64,000 nucleotides of DNA from an uncultured Gammaproteobacteria bacterium (lineage in GTDB: Bacteria > Pseudomonadota > Gammaproteobacteria > JAADHQ01): the NCBI GenBank assembly GCA_947258755.1, contig CAMYJO010000005.1, positions 34,935 to 98,934 on the forward strand, in the 5' to 3' direction. The position numbers were made by a program, and so were the translations under genes. Under the pieces are notes generated by a model. That model ran no database searches. It was not told the origin of the DNA and worked only from the letters and a program-made list of their open reading frames with translations. This document shows, in pieces, positions 10,126-19,407 of this stretch. Position 1 is the first letter of the stretch. Every line of letters begins with the position of its first letter.

Positions 10126-10605
10126 TTAATTATCACTTATTGTAGGATAGCCCGCCTTGACCCACGCACTAAATTTTATATCTGCTGCCCTGACATTACT
10201 GAAACCTAAATCTTGAAGCGACTTCGCTGCCAATGCACAGCGCCCACCCGTTTTGCAATAAAGTATAATTTTTTTACTAGTATTGGTCTTTTCTGGAAAA
10301 CCGACATATGGCCAGATTTTGAATTCTATTACTCCGCGTGGAATATTAACTGCACCTGGAATATATCCTGACCGAAATTCTCCGGGTTCGCGGACATCCA
10401 CAATGATATCATAATCTCGCGCATCATATGCGGCCTTAAATGCTGCCAAACTGATCGGCTTAATAGATTTCTTGGCTTGTGAAACCAGCTGACTCACGCT
10501 GCCAGGATATGCCTTTGCAGCTTCCGCTATTGCAGGCCCTGAATATATAAAACACATCAATGTTAGCAATGTTAGCAATGTTATATTACGAATAGCATTT
10601 TTCAT
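10126..10605 (-). CDS. Secreted rhodanese-domain protein
   Basis: A 159-residue single-domain rhodanese with an N-terminal Sec signal peptide (hydrophobic residues ~7-27, cleavage near AIAEA). The domain runs from DYDIIVDVREPGEF through SGYIPGAVNIPRG to the active-site loop YCKTGGRC, whose first Cys is the persulfide-forming residue. It would act in the periplasm as a sulfur carrier or sulfurtransferase, which is plausible in a sulfur oxidiser. AGGAGTG precedes the start. The substrate is unknown. Confidence 0.9.
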   Translation of the reverse strand: MKNAIRNITLLTLLTLMCFIYSGPAIAEAAKAYPGSVSQLVSQAKKSIKPISLAAFKAAYDARDYDIIVDVREPGEFRSGYIPGAVNIPRGVIEFKIWPYVGFPEKTNTSKKIILYCKTGGRCALAAKSLQDLGFSNVRAADIKFSAWVKAGYPTISDN

Positions 10606-10942
10606 TACTCACTCCTATTTGCCACACCCTATGCCAGCAATTCAAAAACAGTCAAGATGTAATATAATCACGCGCATATTGACTGTAAAAATACATAAAC
10701 GCTAACACTGTTACGCTATGGACTCGGTGAATTAGCGGTAATATTATCAGACATAAATATCCTTGTTATGGTTTGATAGCATAGTCCATTAACTATACTA
10801 AAAAGGACATTTAAATTCATCAATGAAATAGTACAAATAAACCAACGCCTTAAGTGGGCGTGAGCACGCATCACCCGTGGACTAGCAAATGGCGCTAAAT
10901 TATTACACTTAGGAATCTTTTAGGATTGCATGCATTAGAGTA
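10606..10942. other. Intergenic region, no gene seen
   Basis: An AT-rich gap between two minus-strand genes. On the minus strand a TTGACT word lies about 45 bases ahead of the rhodanese start and could be its -35. A short stem (ACGCC/GGCGT near 10847-10863) sits downstream of the DUF3857 gene without a U-run. No open frame with a ribosome site was found. Confidence 0.35.
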
Positions 10943-13900
10943 TTAACTTATTTTATTTATGAACCAATGCTGCTTTAAGATAATATAGAAGTTGAGCTCC
11001 TTAGTATTTTTAGCATATAAGTGAAATTGACTACCATTCTTCCTCTTAATGACTATCGTACCCGCTGCATCGTCATTTGGGATATATTTAATGTCTGCAA
11101 TATCCTTGAATTTTGCAGTTTCCATGTTTACATCACCTGTCTCTTCATCCTTCCAGTAGGAAAATACGCCACGCCGACTCAAACCATTGCCATCTTCCTT
11201 AAAGCTGAAAAGAGCGTCAGAGTAAAAAAGTAAAAGCTCATCATCAGGAGTCAAGACACCAATACGGCGCATGTATTTCAAATCTTTATTCCAGAGAGAC
11301 TTGCCCTCGACTACAGTGTTACTCGGAAAATAATTTATCTCAGTGGATACATCGAAAAACGTCAATGGCAAAAACATTAAGCCGACAGCAAAGTGTCGCG
11401 GACGCCATTTAGAATTGAATTTATAGTACGCATCCGTTTCAGGCGTTAATTGGTTAATACTCTCAACCAATGGCAGCATACAAGCCACATATATAATCAG
11501 TGCTATATATGAATACACATGATCAATATTTGCTATAAATGCTAGAATGAAAAACAAAAGTGCTAGGGTGGCATACCTAGCTTTACGTAAACTCGTGAAT
11601 TCCTGTTGTTTAAAAGCCTCATCACGGCGGAAACTATCAAACAAGGGGTAATACCAGAATGTGAAGAAAAATGCCCTACCCCAAGGTATAATTTTAGATT
11701 GATCCCTACGCTTAACATATAGCCAGTTTTTATAGAACCAATATACCAGGTACAGCCCATACGAAATAATCGATAATATAAATACCTTTGATGTTGCAAC
11801 TGGATAGTAATTATAATCCCGCTCTGATGGTGACTTCTTATGGTTAATTCTAAACTCAATAAAAATATATAGCGTTAAAATTAGGAATAATACTGCGATC
11901 ATCGACAATATCTCAGTTGTCGTCAGCCAAGGCAAAGGAGCAGCGATTACCTTAGATGATCCACTCTTATCTGTAGAAACATTATTTGCATAAGTTGAAT
12001 AAATACTATAATCAGTAAAATCATCCAATGCGGAAACAGACTTAATATATTCGTCAAGCTGATCGATTGCTATATATTTTTTTTGCGTATCTAGTTTGTA
12101 CTTCAGCTTTAATATATATTTATCGTCATCATACTCAACCTTACGATTAAACTTAAAGAATGGCGTCTCAACTTTTTTCTCTTTGCCTTTAATCGTCCAC
12201 GCCTCAGGCAATAGAATACTTATATTCTGCTCAATACTAACCGGGTATTTATATTTATACGGAGAACTCCTATTAATAATTTTTGGTGTTTTAATATAAG
12301 GGTAAATTGAATAGGCATAAAAATGCGCATAATTCCTCTTCTCATTCTTATCGTCATACCAAAATTCTGGTATATTGTATTTTGTCTGTACAGTAACCTG
12401 GTTCTCCTTCTTGTCATCTGCAATAATGACATCACCCAAAGATTCTATAGAAGTGTAATATTTAGCATAAAAGTCTAGATAATCTTTAAGTAGTTTTTTC
12501 TTCCCTTTGGCATTTAGTTTACGGCGAAAACTCTCGGCATCTCTACCAGTAAAAGTAGTAGTAATGGATAAAGTTGCGCGCTTATCTATGCCTTCAGTGA
12601 GATCGAATACCTTATCATAAACAATACCATGTGCTATTTCAGCATGACTCATAGTGCTTATGCTTGCATTCCCTTGTTTCAATACTAGCGCTTGACCATA
12701 ATCGGGTTGAAATATTTTATCTAATGTACTCGCCTGGTTATTGGTTGTAGTCTCCAACCAATAGGACTTACCTCCCAACAGAACCTTGACTAGCACATGA
12801 TTAAAGGCAGTTAGCCTGGGGCCGTCCTCAGCAAGGGACTCACCATATTCGGTGTTAGCCAGAACTGGATATGCCTCGATGTTCAAAGACTTTAATATAG
12901 TTAACAGTAAAAATGTCTTATCTTTGCAGTCACCATATCGCCGTTTCATAGTTGTGTTCGCCGCTGTAGGTATATAACCACCCACGCCTACTTCAATGCC
13001 TACATACCGCACTTCATCCTGAACATATCGCAATGCGGCAGAGGCTTGCTCTAACTTTGACGGGTAAGTTTTACGCAATTTACTGACAAGAGTTTTTATT
13101 TCCGCGCTTAATTTCGTATCGACTTGGTAGAACGGCACACCCCAATCAACAACATCTCGCCAGCTACCGACACTACTAAAAATTACTCTTTCCCACGGGT
13201 CGTACCAGCTCGGCGTCTCGCTCGCAACTTGCAAGGTCGGGTAATCTGAGACATCAATATTATATTCCTTATACCTGTCATACTCAGTTGTCCTAACAAT
13301 ATTTTTAGCATTTAGCGGTATAGTGATATTTATAGGAATATCATTTGGCCAAAGCAAACGATATGTCCTGCGAGCGACCGGAACCTCCCATTGTATATAA
13401 GCCAATTCATTGGCATGCCTCTTAAATGCCTGGTTTTGTCCCTTTATGGTATATTTATATTCCAGGACATCCCCTTTTCTTACATCCTCAAGTAGCAATG
13501 TAGCTGTCCAACGTCCATCATATATCAGGTTTTCCAGCTCCTTTTCTCTTTGCAGTAGCTTAATTTTATTCCTAACAGGTTGGTCAATTGCCCTTCCATT
13601 ACGCCAAAGCGTAACTTTATGAATGATTAATGACTGGTAATTTGGCGAAAAATTGATGTTAATCCTGGAATTTTCTTCAACGGCATTTTCATTGAATAAC
13701 TTAACAGCGTAATGATTGAATCTTTCGACTCTCGATAGCGCATTGGTTTGAGTGTCTACCAATAAATAGTACTCACCTCCCCTGGCGTCGGATTTGTCTT
13801 TTAATTCAGTTTTGCTAAATGGTATCGATTTAACCCACTTCGGAGGTGCTGATACCTGAACTTCGGGCCTTTCACTGCCATGTGCGGTACTGAGTACCAA

Positions 13901-13951
13901 CATATTAATAATCGATAATATTATGCTAATATTTCTTTTAAATCTGACCAT
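10943..13951 (-). CDS. DUF3857/transglutaminase-like membrane protein with C-terminal membrane and PH-like parts
   Basis: A large envelope protein of 1002 residues with an N-terminal signal peptide (ends near STAHGSE). Residues ~55-260 form a DUF3857 beta domain. A transglutaminase-like core follows, with the Cys in RRYGDCKDKTFLLL and the His in FNHVLVKV; the usual Asp position reads YWLETTTN, Glu instead of Asp. One membrane helix near residue 680 is followed by a segment resembling DUF4234 (YGLYLVYWFYKNW) with several more helices. The last ~110 residues look like a bacterial PH-type beta domain. DUF3857-transglutaminase proteins usually end after the core, so this C-terminal addition is unusual. 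The role is unknown. Confidence 0.85.
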   Translation of the reverse strand: MVRFKRNISIILSIINMLVLSTAHGSERPEVQVSAPPKWVKSIPFSKTELKDKSDARGGEYYLLVDTQTNALSRVERFNHYAVKLFNENAVEENSRININFSPNYQSLIIHKVTLWRNGRAIDQPVRNKIKLLQREKELENLIYDGRWTATLLLEDVRKGDVLEYKYTIKGQNQAFKRHANELAYIQWEVPVARRTYRLLWPNDIPINITIPLNAKNIVRTTEYDRYKEYNIDVSDYPTLQVASETPSWYDPWERVIFSSVGSWRDVVDWGVPFYQVDTKLSAEIKTLVSKLRKTYPSKLEQASAALRYVQDEVRYVGIEVGVGGYIPTAANTTMKRRYGDCKDKTFLLLTILKSLNIEAYPVLANTEYGESLAEDGPRLTAFNHVLVKVLLGGKSYWLETTTNNQASTLDKIFQPDYGQALVLKQGNASISTMSHAEIAHGIVYDKVFDLTEGIDKRATLSITTTFTGRDAESFRRKLNAKGKKKLLKDYLDFYAKYYTSIESLGDVIIADDKKENQVTVQTKYNIPEFWYDDKNEKRNYAHFYAYSIYPYIKTPKIINRSSPYKYKYPVSIEQNISILLPEAWTIKGKEKKVETPFFKFNRKVEYDDDKYILKLKYKLDTQKKYIAIDQLDEYIKSVSALDDFTDYSIYSTYANNVSTDKSGSSKVIAAPLPWLTTTEILSMIAVLFLILTLYIFIEFRINHKKSPSERDYNYYPVATSKVFILSIISYGLYLVYWFYKNWLYVKRRDQSKIIPWGRAFFFTFWYYPLFDSFRRDEAFKQQEFTSLRKARYATLALLFFILAFIANIDHVYSYIALIIYVACMLPLVESINQLTPETDAYYKFNSKWRPRHFAVGLMFLPLTFFDVSTEINYFPSNTVVEGKSLWNKDLKYMRRIGVLTPDDELLLFYSDALFSFKEDGNGLSRRGVFSYWKDEETGDVNMETAKFKDIADIKYIPNDDAAGTIVIKRKNGSQFHLYAKNTKELNFYIILKQHWFINKIS

Positions 13952-14171
13952 AAAAGTGTCTTTTTTCTAAGCAGGAATTTTCCAGCGTGCAATATGCATT
14001 GCCGCCAAATTCATTATTATATTTATTATCAATAAGATAAGTTAGTCTCTAGCAGAAAATAACTCACGTCCTTGATGTCCATAGAAGCTTATCGGCAAGC
14101 TATAAATAATCTTTCGCCGGCCTCTTATGGCACAAAATGGTCAGGAGAGAAGAAAATATCTTTAAAAATGA

Positions 14172-14741
14172 CTATCGCCTCACAAGCGCCTCGACAAGCA
14201 AGCGTCTGCATTTATTTTTATCTTCCTGTTGTGTTATTAATTCAGGTATTCCATTCGCAAACGAATAGGCCATATAACGCTGTTCTTTCTGGAATCTTTT
14301 ATTCAGTAGATGCTCGCTTTGATAACTCACGTTAAAGACGAACCCTACCGGCAGTTTTTTTTCATTCAAGACCCACTCAATATTATCATTAGTACCAACG
14401 TTCGGAAAATGACCTGCTGTCTTGCCATATACAATTTCACTCTCCAGGGTATATAGTTTGCCATTATGCTCGAGTACAAACCAGGAACGCGTACCGTCAT
14501 CAACAAGGAATAGCACATACTGACCCGGGGCTGGACATCGATACACTACCTGCCCCAAACGCAACAATGGACTCTGTCGAATTGCATGTGCTTTTAACTG
14601 ACGGCATTGCTCTACTGCGACAGATGTGTATGTGCTACTGTAAGTATCGACCTGGTCATCATTTTTCGACGTACAAGCCACCAAGGTATGGGCCGCTATT
14701 AAGGCCAAGCTTAAGAAGAGTTTTGGTGATTGGTATAACAC
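14172..14741 (-). CDS. Putative lipoprotein, function unknown
   Basis: A 189-residue protein starting with GTG, with a lipoprotein signal (LALIAAHTLVAC, lipobox LVAC at residues 20-23). The mature part is soluble and contains YRCPAPGQYVLFLVDDGTRSWFVLEHNGKLYTLES, which reads as a beta-rich domain. I recognise no family. It starts 20 bp after the stop of the M15 peptidase gene on the same strand, so the two are cotranscribed. The pairing invites an inhibitor or immunity role for the lipoprotein, which is only inference. Confidence 0.7.
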   Translation of the reverse strand: MLYQSPKLFLSLALIAAHTLVACTSKNDDQVDTYSSTYTSVAVEQCRQLKAHAIRQSPLLRLGQVVYRCPAPGQYVLFLVDDGTRSWFVLEHNGKLYTLESEIVYGKTAGHFPNVGTNDNIEWVLNEKKLPVGFVFNVSYQSEHLLNKRFQKEQRYMAYSFANGIPELITQQEDKNKCRRLLVEALVRR

Positions 14742-14760
14742 TGCCTGTAATGGCTCTTCG

Positions 14761-15537
14761 TTATTCTGTCAGCCGCAGCAGGACTCGCATGGTGCGTTTA
14801 CCAACAATACCATCCGGCTCCAGACTATTTCGACCTTGGAAATCGATGACAGCAGCCAATGTGGCAATGCCAAACTCACCATCAACAAGCAGATTTTCCC
14901 CCAATTCATTAAGCATTATTTGTAGATTGGCAACGTCCGTGCCGCGACTCCCTAATCTAAGAACCGGCTTTGAAGGCGCGATGCGATCTTTAAATAATTT
15001 TCCGGCTTGATGCCACTCAAGTATTTTTTCCTTACTGATTTCGAAATGCATACCATCTTCAATCGTAAAGCCGGCGCCCCAATACCAGCCATGCCGATTA
15101 AATATTGGCGCAATCTCAGATAAACCAATTTGCACTTTATCATTACCACGTCTATCCAACACGCCATCGATCTTTATATCAATGGCTGTACCCCATGAGT
15201 GATTACTGATAATTGACTGAGACCCTCGAACCATTCTGCAACATAACATGCCTTCGGTCCCCATGATGCGATAGACTCCTGCGTTCTCCTTCCTGATGTC
15301 AGCACATACCTCTTTCAATGATGATACCGCCAGGTCAAAACCACTGACCTTAAAAGGCCCGACACTCTTGCCCCATGAGACGCGAGTTAAAAAGTCATCG
15401 TTGCTGGGCCCTTCACAGACACGGCTATATGAACTGCGTGGATTTCCTAACAAGGCCAGCATCAAATCATTCTTAACATTACTTAGCCCTTTATTAATAC
15501 CGGATGGTACTGGCATTAGCGTTGTATAACGTGGCAT
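14761..15537 (-). CDS. M15 (VanY-like) peptidase with C-terminal peptidoglycan-binding domain
   Basis: Predicted peptidoglycan peptidase. Start 15537 is chosen (MPRYTTLMPVPSG) because AAAGGA lies before it and the longer frame would overlap the upstream gene; this gives 258 residues. Residues ~75-175 carry M15 zinc motifs: SNHSWGTAIDI (SxHxxGxAxD) and DGMHFE. The C-terminal ~65 residues are a PG_binding_1 repeat (LRLGSRGTDVANLQ ... VDGEFGIATLAAV). There is no signal peptide, so export would need another route (holin, type VI secretion or lysis). It looks endolysin-like, but no phage genes are nearby. Confidence 0.85.
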   Translation of the reverse strand: MPRYTTLMPVPSGINKGLSNVKNDLMLALLGNPRSSYSRVCEGPSNDDFLTRVSWGKSVGPFKVSGFDLAVSSLKEVCADIRKENAGVYRIMGTEGMLCCRMVRGSQSIISNHSWGTAIDIKIDGVLDRRGNDKVQIGLSEIAPIFNRHGWYWGAGFTIEDGMHFEISKEKILEWHQAGKLFKDRIAPSKPVLRLGSRGTDVANLQIMLNELGENLLVDGEFGIATLAAVIDFQGRNSLEPDGIVGKRTMRVLLRLTE

Positions 15538-15577
15538 AAAATGTCCTTTTAAAGCGCCTGCTATTACGAAGGTAAAT

Positions 15578-16381
15578 TTAATCGCGTGCCTTGTCAATTC
15601 TGAATGAAGCAACAAACGGCAAATGATCAGAAACGCTTTCTCTAAAGCGCTCACGACCAATATCCATACTCCAATGCATTGGAAATATACGCAGGCTTCC
15701 CCGGATGTATTCGGTACAGAATGTACGACTGATGGCAAAACCATCCAGAAGATTGGCCCTGCCCGCCTCGAGAATGTGGGAATAGCGTGCCTGCAGATCC
15801 CAGGATGAAACGAAATTCATTAAATCATCACCACCAAGATGATGGAAATTACTGACATCTTGCCCAGGGATCATATTAAAGTCACCAAGCAACAATATAT
15901 CCTCACGGCTTTGTTCTCGGAGGTCCTTTATAAACTTCCCAATCACCTTTGCCTGATCATCGCGAATTTTTTGTTCATTTGCCCCACGGCCCGATTTAAG
16001 ATGAACCACAATCAGAATAAAATCGAATTTACCGACCTTCATATCAACAACCAGAGCCTTTCTCCTTCTCGAATCACCGAGATCAGAACCATCGATGAAG
16101 CGTGGGTTTGTTGCAGTCACCCCCTGCTTATGCAGTACGCCAATATTCAGGTCATTTTCCTGTGCAAGAATGGTCGATTCGTAGTTAAGCCCCTTACTCT
16201 GCAGACCCTGTTTCAAAGTCTCAATAGCGGAAATCGGATTAATCTCAACCAGCGCAACGACTTCTGCATCAAGCAGTGCAAGTCCTTCTACCTGACGCGC
16301 TAACCTATCCCCTGGAATCGGGTCAAAACCGGAAAGATTCCATGCTGCGACATTTGCAGTTGATCGACAGAATTCGCTCAT
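15578..16381 (-). CDS. Endonuclease/exonuclease/phosphatase family protein
   Basis: A metal-dependent phosphodiesterase or nuclease of the DNase I-like fold. Start 16381 (MSEFCRSTANVAAWNLSG) is preferred over 16423 because AAGGAGAG sits 7 nt before it; this gives 267 residues. Motifs: WNLSGFD near the N-terminus, EVVALVEI (catalytic Glu), VVHLKSGRG, LLLGDFNMIPG (Asp/Asn pair) and VSDHLPFVASF (terminal Asp-His pair). There is no signal peptide. The M15 peptidase gene follows after a 40-bp gap, suggesting one transcript. The substrate is not predictable. Confidence 0.88.
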   Translation of the reverse strand: MSEFCRSTANVAAWNLSGFDPIPGDRLARQVEGLALLDAEVVALVEINPISAIETLKQGLQSKGLNYESTILAQENDLNIGVLHKQGVTATNPRFIDGSDLGDSRRRKALVVDMKVGKFDFILIVVHLKSGRGANEQKIRDDQAKVIGKFIKDLREQSREDILLLGDFNMIPGQDVSNFHHLGGDDLMNFVSSWDLQARYSHILEAGRANLLDGFAISRTFCTEYIRGSLRIFPMHWSMDIGRERFRESVSDHLPFVASFRIDKARD

Positions 16382-16783
16382 AGCGACTCTCCTTGTAACT
16401 AATATAAAAAACGATATAGACAATACTATAGTATATTTATGACATTTTAACCCTATGTTTCATTATTACGTCTAACTTGATAACTCTTCAGGTATCTATA
16501 AACGATTCGATAAGACCCTAATTCATATTTTTTTTGACTAACTTTAAGGTACACTATGCAGTACTAATACTGACAGCGACACCAGGGCGGCGATTATTTA
16601 AATATTAGTATTGAGCTGCCCTACAGAATCGATACCTCTATTTATAGGACGAGCACAAGGAATTGAGTTCGACCTGATTAAAATTATAAAATACATTATC
16701 AATTTATAACAAAAACGAATATATACATAGGCCAGACTTCCGTCTACACGTATATAAAAACTAATCAAGGAGGTATTATTACA
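16382..16783. other. Divergent promoter region
   Basis: About 400 AT-rich bases between the minus-strand nuclease gene and the plus-strand DUF839 gene, so it holds both promoters. A TTGACT word near 16535 could be a -35 for the plus strand. No open frame with a ribosome site and no strong hairpin was seen. Confidence 0.35.
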
Positions 16784-18595
16784 ATGCGTGCAAATCCAAA
16801 TATTTTACTGATAAGCCTACTTCTCGGTATCATTGGCTGCTCTAAACCAGCGCAGAACCTAGAAACCCAATCAGTTAAATTCACTCACACGCCTACCCCC
16901 CAAACCGACAAAGAACATACCTCTACTTATACAAAATCAAAAATAGTCCTCACCTATGTCGATGGGTCAAAAAAAGAGTTTCCGCTGAAGTACGAAAAAT
17001 TATTCGGCGTCAAAGATAAAATTGGTAATAGTTCACATGCTGCTGGGCAACTCTATGCTAGTGATGGCTCTCCCATTCTCGACCCTTTCAAGAAACCGGT
17101 TATTGCAGAAACACCTGACGGCAATAGCCTGTTAAATATTTCCGGGCAACTGTACCTGATCACGCATTATGAATATGACTGGCTCATTAGCGATGGTACG
17201 GAAGCTCGGCGCGCAAATAATTGGTACCGCAGAATGCCCATGAGCATGACCCTGACTACTATAAAACAAAATAATGGCCTGCTACAGGCCACGTCTCAAT
17301 GGCCAATAGATTTTTCAGCTGTAAACGGCCTATATACTCCGTGCTTTGCCTCACAAACGCCCTGGAATACTCATCTTGGTAGTGAAGAGAACAATGATAT
17401 AGATGCATATCGGGTCGAAACCAATAAAGACGAAGCCTTATCCGGAATGAATGCACTCTATTTTAAATGGAAACAGATATCCAACCCCTATCATTATGGT
17501 TTAATACCAGAAGTCACTGTTACCAAAGAGGGGACAACTAAGGTCGCCAAACACTACGCTATGGGACGTGCTACCTGGGAGATGGCAAAAGTCATGGGTG
17601 ATGGACGCACAGCCTATCTAGGCAGTGATGGTATTAACCAGCCCCTTTTCATGTTCATTGCCACGAATCAAAATGATCTTAGTGAAGGAAGCCTATATGC
17701 TGCCAAATGGACACAAACAGATGCGGCCAATGGTGGCGTAGCAGAACTGAGCTGGATTAAACTCGGTTCAGGTACTAACAAACAAATTAAAACATTGGCC
17801 GACAATCACAAGTTTAGCGATATTTTCGCACGCTCTGAAGAACCCGCGGAGGGATACACCCCAATTAGAGCAAATAGCAAAAAAACAGAGTATCTGAAAC
17901 TAAATGATAATAAAGATCAGGCCGCCGCCTTTCTTGAATCAATACGCTATGCTGCCCTTCGCGGAGCAACGACTGAATTCAACAAAATGGAAGGTGTCAC
18001 AGTTAATGAAAAAGACAAGAAAGTATACATTGCCATATCCCGAATACGTAAAGGCATGACGAAAACACCTGGAGCCCCTGCAGATGATATTCAACTTGAT
18101 GAGATCAAAGCAGGCGCAGTATATGCACTAGATGTCAGCAGTGGGCAAAAAGACACCGATGGCAATATCATTAACAGCGATTACGTTGCCACCAAGATGC
18201 AGACACTAGTCGTCGGTAAAGATATCAGCACGGATACCAAAGGAAACAAAGCGGCCGTAGATAATATTGCCAATCCCGATAACATTTTCTTCTCAGAGAG
18301 AATGCGGGTTCTTTTCATTGCCGAAGACAGTGGATACCATGTTAATAATAATCTATGGGCATATCATATCGATAGTGGCGAATTATCACGTATCTTAAGT
18401 GTAGTCGCTGGCGCTGAGTCCAGCGGCCTGCAAGTGGTGGAAAATATTAATGGCTATAGCTACATAATGAGTAACGCACAGCATCAGGGTGATTTCATCA
18501 AAACCATGGACCGATCACTTAAAGAAAGGTTTGCACCAATGATTGATAGGTTTGATGCGCCTGTAGGGTATATTTCAGGGATACCTGGCTTATAA
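16784..18595 (+). CDS. DUF839 (PhoX-like) lipoprotein
   Basis: A 603-residue exported lipoprotein (signal LLLGIIGCSKP, Cys at residue 19), preceded by a near-perfect ribosome site AAGGAGGT. The body has the DUF839/PhoX beta-propeller features: RATWEMAKVMGDGRTAYLGSDG, PLFMFIATNQNDLSEGSLYAAKW, a long MEGVTVNEKDKKVYIAISR segment and DNIFFSERMRVLFIAEDSG. PhoX enzymes are Ca/Fe alkaline phosphatases, but many DUF839 proteins are untested. No TAT motif is present, unlike typical PhoX. It is followed by a strong hairpin and appears monocistronic. Confidence 0.88.
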   Translation: MRANPNILLISLLLGIIGCSKPAQNLETQSVKFTHTPTPQTDKEHTSTYTKSKIVLTYVDGSKKEFPLKYEKLFGVKDKIGNSSHAAGQLYASDGSPILDPFKKPVIAETPDGNSLLNISGQLYLITHYEYDWLISDGTEARRANNWYRRMPMSMTLTTIKQNNGLLQATSQWPIDFSAVNGLYTPCFASQTPWNTHLGSEENNDIDAYRVETNKDEALSGMNALYFKWKQISNPYHYGLIPEVTVTKEGTTKVAKHYAMGRATWEMAKVMGDGRTAYLGSDGINQPLFMFIATNQNDLSEGSLYAAKWTQTDAANGGVAELSWIKLGSGTNKQIKTLADNHKFSDIFARSEEPAEGYTPIRANSKKTEYLKLNDNKDQAAAFLESIRYAALRGATTEFNKMEGVTVNEKDKKVYIAISRIRKGMTKTPGAPADDIQLDEIKAGAVYALDVSSGQKDTDGNIINSDYVATKMQTLVVGKDISTDTKGNKAAVDNIANPDNIFFSERMRVLFIAEDSGYHVNNNLWAYHIDSGELSRILSVVAGAESSGLQVVENINGYSYIMSNAQHQGDFIKTMDRSLKERFAPMIDRFDAPVGYISGIPGL

Positions 18596-18605
18596 TGGAT
18601 AAAGC

Positions 18606-18652
18606 ATCGGGGCCGGTAAACCTGTAAATTATGCAGGTTTACTGGCCCCGAT
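18606..18652. terminator. Strong hairpin, probable bidirectional terminator
   Basis: A 19-bp stem with a single G:U pair (18606-18624 with 18634-18652) and a 9-nt loop, located 10 bp after the DUF839 stop. A short T-rich tract follows on the plus strand. It also lies just beyond the stop of the convergent DUF1508 gene (18674), so it can serve both. Confidence 0.85.
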
Positions 18653-18673
18653 TCTAATTTATTAAGATATTAT

Positions 18674-19009
18674 CTAGACCGTCAGATCTTTAACAGAGGC
18701 GCCGGGTGCATTATCCATAATACATTTTATGCCGTTAGCGCAAGCCGATGTTGAACTATAGGACTGACTCGTTCCTATAACTTGCTTATTGGCAGCACGT
18801 AAATTAAATCTTGCCTTGCCGGTCTTGGTTTCAGTTTGTTCAAAACTTGACTTACTTTTCGAATTCTTCTTGACTGACTCAATGCCGTTTTTACAACTCG
18901 ATTTCGCTTTATAACCTTCGCTTGCCAGTACAATTTCACCATTGGATGCTTTTAAACGAAAACGGAACTCGCCTGCTTTGTCTTTATATATCTCAAAAGA
19001 ACCTGCCAT
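18674..19009 (-). CDS. DUF1508 (YegP-like) two-repeat protein
   Basis: A 111-residue protein made of two ~50-residue DUF1508 repeats: FEIYKDKAGEFRFRLKASNG and the related stretch KTGKARFNLRAANKQVIG, each followed by a GI.S/GI.C-type helix. This is the YegP layout of E. coli. The function is unknown in the family; such proteins are small and cytoplasmic. AGGAGTG precedes the start. It converges with the DUF839 gene across the shared hairpin. Confidence 0.9.
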   Translation of the reverse strand: MAGSFEIYKDKAGEFRFRLKASNGEIVLASEGYKAKSSCKNGIESVKKNSKSKSSFEQTETKTGKARFNLRAANKQVIGTSQSYSSTSACANGIKCIMDNAPGASVKDLTV

Positions 19010-19407
19010 ATCACACTCCTGTCTTTTTATAATTAACTGATTATATTTGTTAGTTCAGGTTAAATCCTCTCACCGAATGCCATAAAATTCAATATTTTTA
19101 TGCCAAGCTTGCTTACCAAACTGGGTTCTAGCTAGTACTCCATGATGCCGCCCGACCCAGACCAATCAATCCGTCATTTATGCGCTCAAGTATGCATACG
19201 CTTGCCAGTTTTCCCCATAAGTCTCACTCGCAATGCAATACATGATAAGTCTATGTATTTGTTATATTTTAATATTGAAAGCAAGCAATTAAACAGAGTA
19301 TGATCTCAGTATGAATTCAAGCTTCTAAATCGATACCTCGCACTATTCAGCTTAGGTTCAGCTTGGCTCATGCCTAATATAGTTATAACATCAAACGAGG
19401 TTTAAGC
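19010..19407. other. Divergent intergenic region, no gene seen
   Basis: Roughly 400 bases between the DUF1508 gene (minus) and the His/Tyr-rich lipoprotein gene (plus), expected to contain both promoters. No frame with a ribosome site, hairpin with U-run or repeated motif was noticed. Confidence 0.35.
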
